Origin: Symbiodinium natans
Taxonomy: Eukaryota; Sar; Dinophyceae; Suessiales; Symbiodiniaceae
DNA length: 48,151 nt
Direction: 5' to 3'
Assembly: GCA_905221605.1 (NCBI GenBank)
Contig: CAJNDS010000152.1
Location: 165,697 to 213,847, forward strand
Shown here: one piece after another, positions 44,221 through 48,151 of the stretch
Position numbering within the stretch: the stretch's first letter is position 1
Layout: the number at the start of each line of letters is the position of its first letter
Program-made: the position numbers and the translations under genes
The notes under the pieces: model-generated
The model's input: the letters and a program-made list of their open reading frames with translations, nothing else
Database searches by the model: none
Told to the model about the DNA's origin: nothing

Positions 44221-44390
44221 CAGTTCTGGCCGGAGTGGGAACGCCTAAGACGCCGGAAGCAAAATCTCAGTGCTCGAAGTTTAGGCAGTTTGGCACGACA
44301 ACCCTTTGCAGACACGCTGCGTAAACTTGACACAGGCATCGCAGGCTTAAGTGCCAGATTGGTTAGGCAGCATGGACGTGGAGTCGGGTG
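44221..44390 (+). CDS. Candidate exon just upstream of the SDS22-like start
   Basis: After TTTCTGCAG the frame encodes FWPEWERLRRRKQNLSARSL, then ARQPFADTLRKLDTGIAGLS, before reaching a stop at 44391 in a frame other than that of the SDS22-like exon 1. The helical, Arg- and Leu-rich sequence looks translated. It could be the last exon of a gene upstream or a 5' exon with an unrecognised donor. No family is recognised. Confidence 0.22.
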
Positions 44391-46031
44391 CTGAGGCACC
44401 TCAAACGGAGGATTTCCCCCCTCCACCGCCGCCGCCAGCTGGTCCAAGTGCAAGACGCGCAAGAGTTCAGCTTCCAGAGCATGATCACGATGATGGTCCC
44501 ACATACTATCGACTGGGCATCGACTATCCTATCGATGCCGACGACGAAGAAATCCATCATCAGTGCGCACGCATCAAGATACTTGGATTCTGAATTGCAG
44601 CTGTCAGGAGAAGCGGAGTTGCAACAATCAGGCCTTATTCACACCTCACTCCTGAGCTGTGTGAAGAGGCTGAAGCACGGACTAAGGAAGTTGGAGAATT
44701 TGGACAGTGTTGGAGCGACACATGGCTGAAGAGTCGGACTTGGTGTGAATATTGCAGGCTATCTCGTGTCACTTCTAAAAGCCACCCTTGCGGTGGATGT
44801 GGTGGATGTATGTTCTCGTGAATGCAGCATATCAGGCAGTGCAGGCCCAAGGCAGCGTTTCTGTGCATGTTTGTGTTGAGTAGCCTTCCCACTAAGGAAA
44901 TTGCGAAAATTATGCCGCCGGTCTGGCATTTTAGTCGTTTAGTCGTTCCAGTGCTTGGAACCTACGAGGGTTTGTGCCGTAAGTTCCGAGCAGCTCGTCT
45001 CTCATGACCTCTCATTGTAGACGAGCGGATGCTTGAGGCTTGGTGGCCAACTGCGTTGAGAAGATTGAGAGCCTTGAGACAAACATAAACTTGGAGCACT
45101 TGGAGACGCTTCACAGCAACATGACATGCTCTGACGCTTTGGTGTTGTAAGCACTCTGCACATCGCTCGTGTCGTCGGCTGGTGAGATAAGAAGGCAGAG
45201 GCCAACTTGCATGACCTTGCATGTCATGTTCCAAGGCTGTATCAAAACATGGTGAAGAAGATCGAGAACATCAGCCATCTGCAGAACCTCACTGTATTGG
45301 ATTTGTCCTTCAACAAGATTCGCAGCACAGAGCCGCTGGCAGCGTGTCCTTTCGAACATTTGGAGAAGTTGTACTTGTCGAGCAACAAGATCACGGATGT
45401 TGAAGGTGTGTTTCATTTTTACAAGCTGAAAATGTTGGAGCTAGGGTCCAACAGGATCAGAAGCGTGCCCGTGCAGATCTCAGCCTTAGTGAACTTGCAA
45501 GAACTCTGGCTGGGCAAGAATAAGATTGCCAGCATGTCCCTGCCACCATTACCTGCCCTACGGCATCTGAGCTTGCAAAACAATCGTTTGGAGTCTTGGG
45601 AGCCTGCATTCTTTCGCAACCTTGCCGGGTTGACCCATCTCTACCTCGGGCACAACAACCTTCCCGATCTTCCAGACGAGTTCGCTCTTCTGACGAGTTT
45701 GATCGAGGTGGACCTCGTCAGAAATGCCATTACACAAATCAAGCCGATTCCGGAGCTGCAGAACCTGGAAGAGCTGTGGTTAAATGACAACCAGATTGAT
45801 GATTTGACGCAGATTGCCAACCTCTCGTCTTTTCCTTCCTTGAAAACGATTTATTTGGAACGGAATCCCATCCAGGACCTGGGCAACAAGCAAGCCGAGG
45901 AGAGGTACCGTGAGGCAATCCTTCAAGCAGTCCCCTACATTCAACAGCTCGATGCCGAGCGATTGAATGTCGAGTTGAAGGTCATCAGTGATGGAGCAGA
46001 GCGGCATGTCATGGGCATCCGGCGAGCGTAG
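44372..46031 (+). CDS. SDS22: SDS22/PPP1R7-like leucine-rich-repeat regulatory subunit of protein phosphatase 1 (spliced)
   Basis: SDS22 binds the catalytic subunit of protein phosphatase 1 and guides its maturation and localisation in cytosol and nucleus. The last exon (45236-46031) encodes about eight LRRs of the short SDS22 type (LxxLxLxxNxI: LTVLDLSFNKI, LEKLYLSSNKI, LKMLELGSNRI, LQELWLGKNKI, LEELWLNDNQI). It ends in an LRR cap (TIYLERNPIQDL, then YREAILQAVPYIQQLDAERL) that lines up with the cap of PPP1R7. Exon 3 (45038-45104) supplies LVANCVEKIESLE and the start of LEHLELYQN. Exon 2 ends at 44712 with KLENLDSV. Joined, these restore LRR spacing without a gap against human SDS22. Exon 1 starts at ATG 44372 with an acidic, proline-rich N-terminus (PPPPPPP, DADDEEIHHQC). 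The exon 1/2 junction is unresolved: exon 1 may end near 44566 or 44590 and exon 2 may begin at 44667, 44676 or 44687. Stop is TAG at 46029-46031. Family identity is strong; exact N-terminus is inferred. Confidence 0.88.
44713..45037 (+). other. Intron 2 of the SDS22-like gene, GA-AG type
   Basis: The intron begins GAGCGACACA and ends TTGAG, followed by exonic G. Removing it joins LDSV (exon 2) to G-LVANCVEKIE (exon 3) and gives the LxxLxLxxN register expected of SDS22 (LDSVGLVAN). A stop codon at 45034-45036 in the exon 3 frame requires an exon boundary just after it, and AG at 45036-45037 is the only acceptor there. No GT donor at this place gives the right reading. GA donors followed by AG|G acceptors are a known dinoflagellate feature. 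Confidence 0.7.
45105..45235 (+). other. Intron 3 of the SDS22-like gene, GA-AG type
   Basis: The intron begins GACGCTTCAC and ends TTCCAAG before G. Splicing makes GAG (Glu) across the junction and gives LEHLELYQN, which matches the repeat register of SDS22 residue for residue. Reading through instead gives LHSN and then a stop at about 45145, so the intron is needed. The junction can be shifted one base without changing the mRNA, but only the GA-AG placement keeps an AG acceptor. Confidence 0.75.
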
Positions 46032-46285
46032 AGAAGCTGCTGGAGCTACTAGACTTACTAGACCGTGCTAGAGACCCATTCTGAGGCGCGGATACAGAAC
46101 ATCGCCCAGTTGAGCAGCATGCACGTCAAAAGCAGAGGCGTAGAGCACAAGTGATCATGAGGTCACGTGGATTTTCTGGTCTAGGCAAGAGACACGGGGC
46201 ACATTTACTTGCGCAGCTGAGTTTCCGCAGCTGAGTTTCTCAAGCAGCGCAGTAGCTGAATGACGTTCAGCCATGACATCTCGTC

Positions 46286-47668
46286 ATGCAGTCCCTAAAG
46301 GCGCTGGCCCAGTCCACCTTGGGTGAAATCAAGGATGCCCTGGTCGATGCGGTTGGCGATGATGATGACGAAGAAGATCTGCGGCAAAACTACGTGTTGG
46401 AAGCAACTCGGATCCCGAGGCCTAGCCCTGTCGACTCCGAGCGACAAGCAGTCCCGAAAGGCGAAGAATCAGCGAAGTCTGCATCTGCTTCAGGGGATTC
46501 GGAAGTGGATCCCTGCCTGCACGAGCAGCATGAGGCGTTGAAAGAGTTCGCAGCACTCTGTCAGCTCCCAAGTCTCGAAGACACGTTGCAGAGTCTTGGA
46601 GCAAGCGCCGAAGCATCACAAGCCCTGACAAAACTGAGAGGTGGCCCAGACCTCTCCGTACCGCAGGTGGAGATTTTGTGTTGCAAAGTTCTGCGGCAAG
46701 TGCTTCCCCAAGTGGCACTTGAAAGCATCGCCCAGTCAGGAACCAGTGACACGAAACGGCTGTTGACGTCTTTCAATGAGCGCTACGAAAACCTGCTGGA
46801 AGAGCACATGATGCTCCAGCGGAAGTGTCGAGATCTGACATCGAAGAATGTGCAATTTGAAGCTTTGGCCCAGCAAGCTGAGGCGTGGCAAAGCGCACAT
46901 CAAGCAGCCATCCGCCGGATCGAGCAGCTGTCCTCTGAGAACGCAGAGCTCAAGGAACAAATGGCGACTTGGCGGCGACAAGGTATTGAGACCAAGGAGC
47001 GATCGCAGCTGCACTCGCTGCTTTCACAAAAAGATGCAGAGCTCCGGGCTTCAACGGATGCTCTGCGCAAGCTTGAGGAGATAATGGAGGAGCAAAACAC
47101 GCTGAGCGAGCAAAACGCAAGTTTGAAGCGTGAGCTCCGTGAGCTCCGTGAGCTCCATGTGCGGGAAGCACAGGAAGCGCAGGAGCTTCAAGCACCATCT
47201 GGCTCTGGGACTTCTGGGAGGCCGGATTCTGAGAATTCTCAGACTGAGTTGGTGACTCTCCAGGAGTACCAGCAGTTGTCGGCTCGATGCATGGCCGCGG
47301 AGGCAGAGCTTAAAGATACCTCTGCAGCTCTGGAAGTTTTGCTGCAGGAGAAAGGACGCAGGCTTGAAGACCAAGACTTTCTGGTGGATCGAAGGTTGGT
47401 GGCTTCCATGCTTGCACTGTATCACGAGCACCTCGCCTCGGGGCAGCGAGCCCTGGCTGAGCAGGTGCTGGCGCAGGCGATTCATGTATTGGGTGGTGTT
47501 CCTGAGGAGGCCCAGAAAAATCGTGCACGAGTAAAAGCCGCGGCTGCGGCTGCTGAAGCTCGGCTTGCTGAACCACTCGGCAATGCGTTTCTAGATTTCC
47601 TGGAAAAGGAAGCCACTGCGGATTCCAAACTACCAGTGAGCCTGACGGGCTCACGTGACTCCTCATAG
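46286..47668 (+). CDS. Coiled-coil golgin with GRAB-like C-terminal domain (Rud3/GMAP-210-like)
   Basis: The gene is a single open frame of 460 codons. The start is the first ATG after an in-frame stop. Residues 1-24 can form an amphipathic helix (MQSLKALAQSTLGEIKDALV) followed by an acidic patch DDDDEE. Residues 75-160 are mixed. Residues about 160-300 and 320-362 are heptad-like coiled coil rich in Glu, Gln, Leu and Arg. Residues 362-404 (DQDFLVDRRLVASMLALYH and onward to QAIHVLGG) resemble the GRIP-related Arf-binding (GRAB) domain of Rud3 and GMAP-210, where an (I/V)DRxLVxNxL motif precedes a second helix. The tail GNAFLDFLEKEA also resembles the FLEKE tail of that group. By family knowledge it would tether vesicles at the cis-Golgi through ARF1. 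That role is inferred from the domain resemblance only. RELRELREL is encoded by a 9-bp tandem triplication (47129-47155). It lies about 250 bp downstream of the SDS22-like gene on the same strand. Confidence 0.68.
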   Translation: MQSLKALAQSTLGEIKDALVDAVGDDDDEEDLRQNYVLEATRIPRPSPVDSERQAVPKGEESAKSASASGDSEVDPCLHEQHEALKEFAALCQLPSLEDTLQSLGASAEASQALTKLRGGPDLSVPQVEILCCKVLRQVLPQVALESIAQSGTSDTKRLLTSFNERYENLLEEHMMLQRKCRDLTSKNVQFEALAQQAEAWQSAHQAAIRRIEQLSSENAELKEQMATWRRQGIETKERSQLHSLLSQKDAELRASTDALRKLEEIMEEQNTLSEQNASLKRELRELRELHVREAQEAQELQAPSGSGTSGRPDSENSQTELVTLQEYQQLSARCMAAEAELKDTSAALEVLLQEKGRRLEDQDFLVDRRLVASMLALYHEHLASGQRALAEQVLAQAIHVLGGVPEEAQKNRARVKAAAAAAEARLAEPLGNAFLDFLEKEATADSKLPVSLTGSRDSS

Positions 47669-47879
47669 CGAGTTGCCGACTTCCCGGCTTTCGGAGCCTG
47701 GACCAATGCCAGTGGACAGAAAACTTAGGTTGCTTTGCAAGATGCAGCATGAAAGAGTCCAGATGCAGAGAACAAAGACTTCTTACGAAAAGGAGGGTTC
47801 AGCCATCAGAGCAAATACACCTGACGAAGCACAGCGGAGAAAGAACCGGGTGGAAGCATCTGAGGGTCAGAGAGCCAAC

Positions 47880-48151
47880 GAAAGAGGGAGAGGCAGAGGG
47901 AGAGGGAGAGGGCAAAGGAGAGAGGGGGGGAGAGAGCGAGAGAGGGGGCTTTGCCTAGTGTGCGAGGGGAGGGCTCCTCATGTCCCAGATGGAGAAGGAG
48001 GAGGAAACGCCCCTCATGTCCCAATTGTAGAAGGAGGAGGAAACGGAAGAAAAATAATAATAAGAAGAGAGAGGCAAAGAACGAGCACCACACACACCCA
48101 CCCACACACAGCCTCACACCGCCACACACACACCCACACACACACACACCC
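47880..48151. repeat. Purine-rich and CA-rich low-complexity end of the window
   Basis: GAGAGGGAGAGG-type purine repeats run to about 48070, then (CA)n and CACACCCA units run to the end. Two near copies of CTCATGTCCCA followed by GGAGAAGGAGGAGGAAAC-type sequence lie at about 47978 and 48013. Confidence 0.85.

Overview
The window reads as nuclear DNA of a dinoflagellate, most likely of the Suessiales (Symbiodiniaceae-like). Four things support this. One protein gene can be assembled only with introns that begin GA and end AG before a G, the non-canonical splice type known from dinoflagellates. Decayed LINE reverse transcriptases of several families resemble those I know from Symbiodiniaceae genomes. 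TTTAGGG-type telomeric repeats lie inside the sequence. Much of the window is simple repeat and satellite. No spliced-leader copy was found, so the lineage is an inference from several weak-to-moderate signs.

Layout. Positions 1-14450 hold no protein gene I can support. They contain a dispersed CTCCAGGGATT-type repeat (5.5-5.7 kb), a degenerate interstitial telomeric block with an extreme G-tract (8.47-9.65 kb), and several hairpins. Positions 14457-16400 are an uninterrupted polypurine tract. Positions 20.4-22.6 kb carry two islands of a 17-bp self-complementary minisatellite with a longer ~94-bp order. GT-rich microsatellites lie at 22.9-23.2 and 23.6-23.76 kb. A few coiled-coil exon candidates occur at 24-25.5 kb. 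From 29.4 to 36.6 kb lies a retroelement graveyard: at least eight plus-strand LINE pieces and one minus-strand reverse transcriptase pseudogene. An AT-rich island (29.77-30.43 kb) with a small two-helix membrane-protein ORF sits between two of the pieces. From 37.37 to 39.84 kb three unrelated satellites and a polypyrimidine tract are stacked end to end.

The supported genes are all in the last 8 kb, all on the plus strand: an unrecognised helical protein (40618-41424), an SDS22/PPP1R7-like leucine-rich-repeat regulator of protein phosphatase 1 (four exons, 44372-46031), and a coiled-coil golgin with a GRAB-like C-terminal domain (46286-47668). The last two are head-to-tail about 250 bp apart. 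I see no shared pathway among the three beyond ordinary housekeeping (phosphatase control, Golgi tethering).

The most unusual signal is not a gene. Throughout the window, unique sequence is peppered with perfect or near-perfect tandem duplications of about 8-11 bp, most often exactly 10 bp. Two of them break conserved motifs in two unrelated reverse transcriptases, which suggests a continuing local duplication process. Long open frames inside the purine, pyrimidine, G-run, GT and satellite arrays were treated as artefacts of composition.
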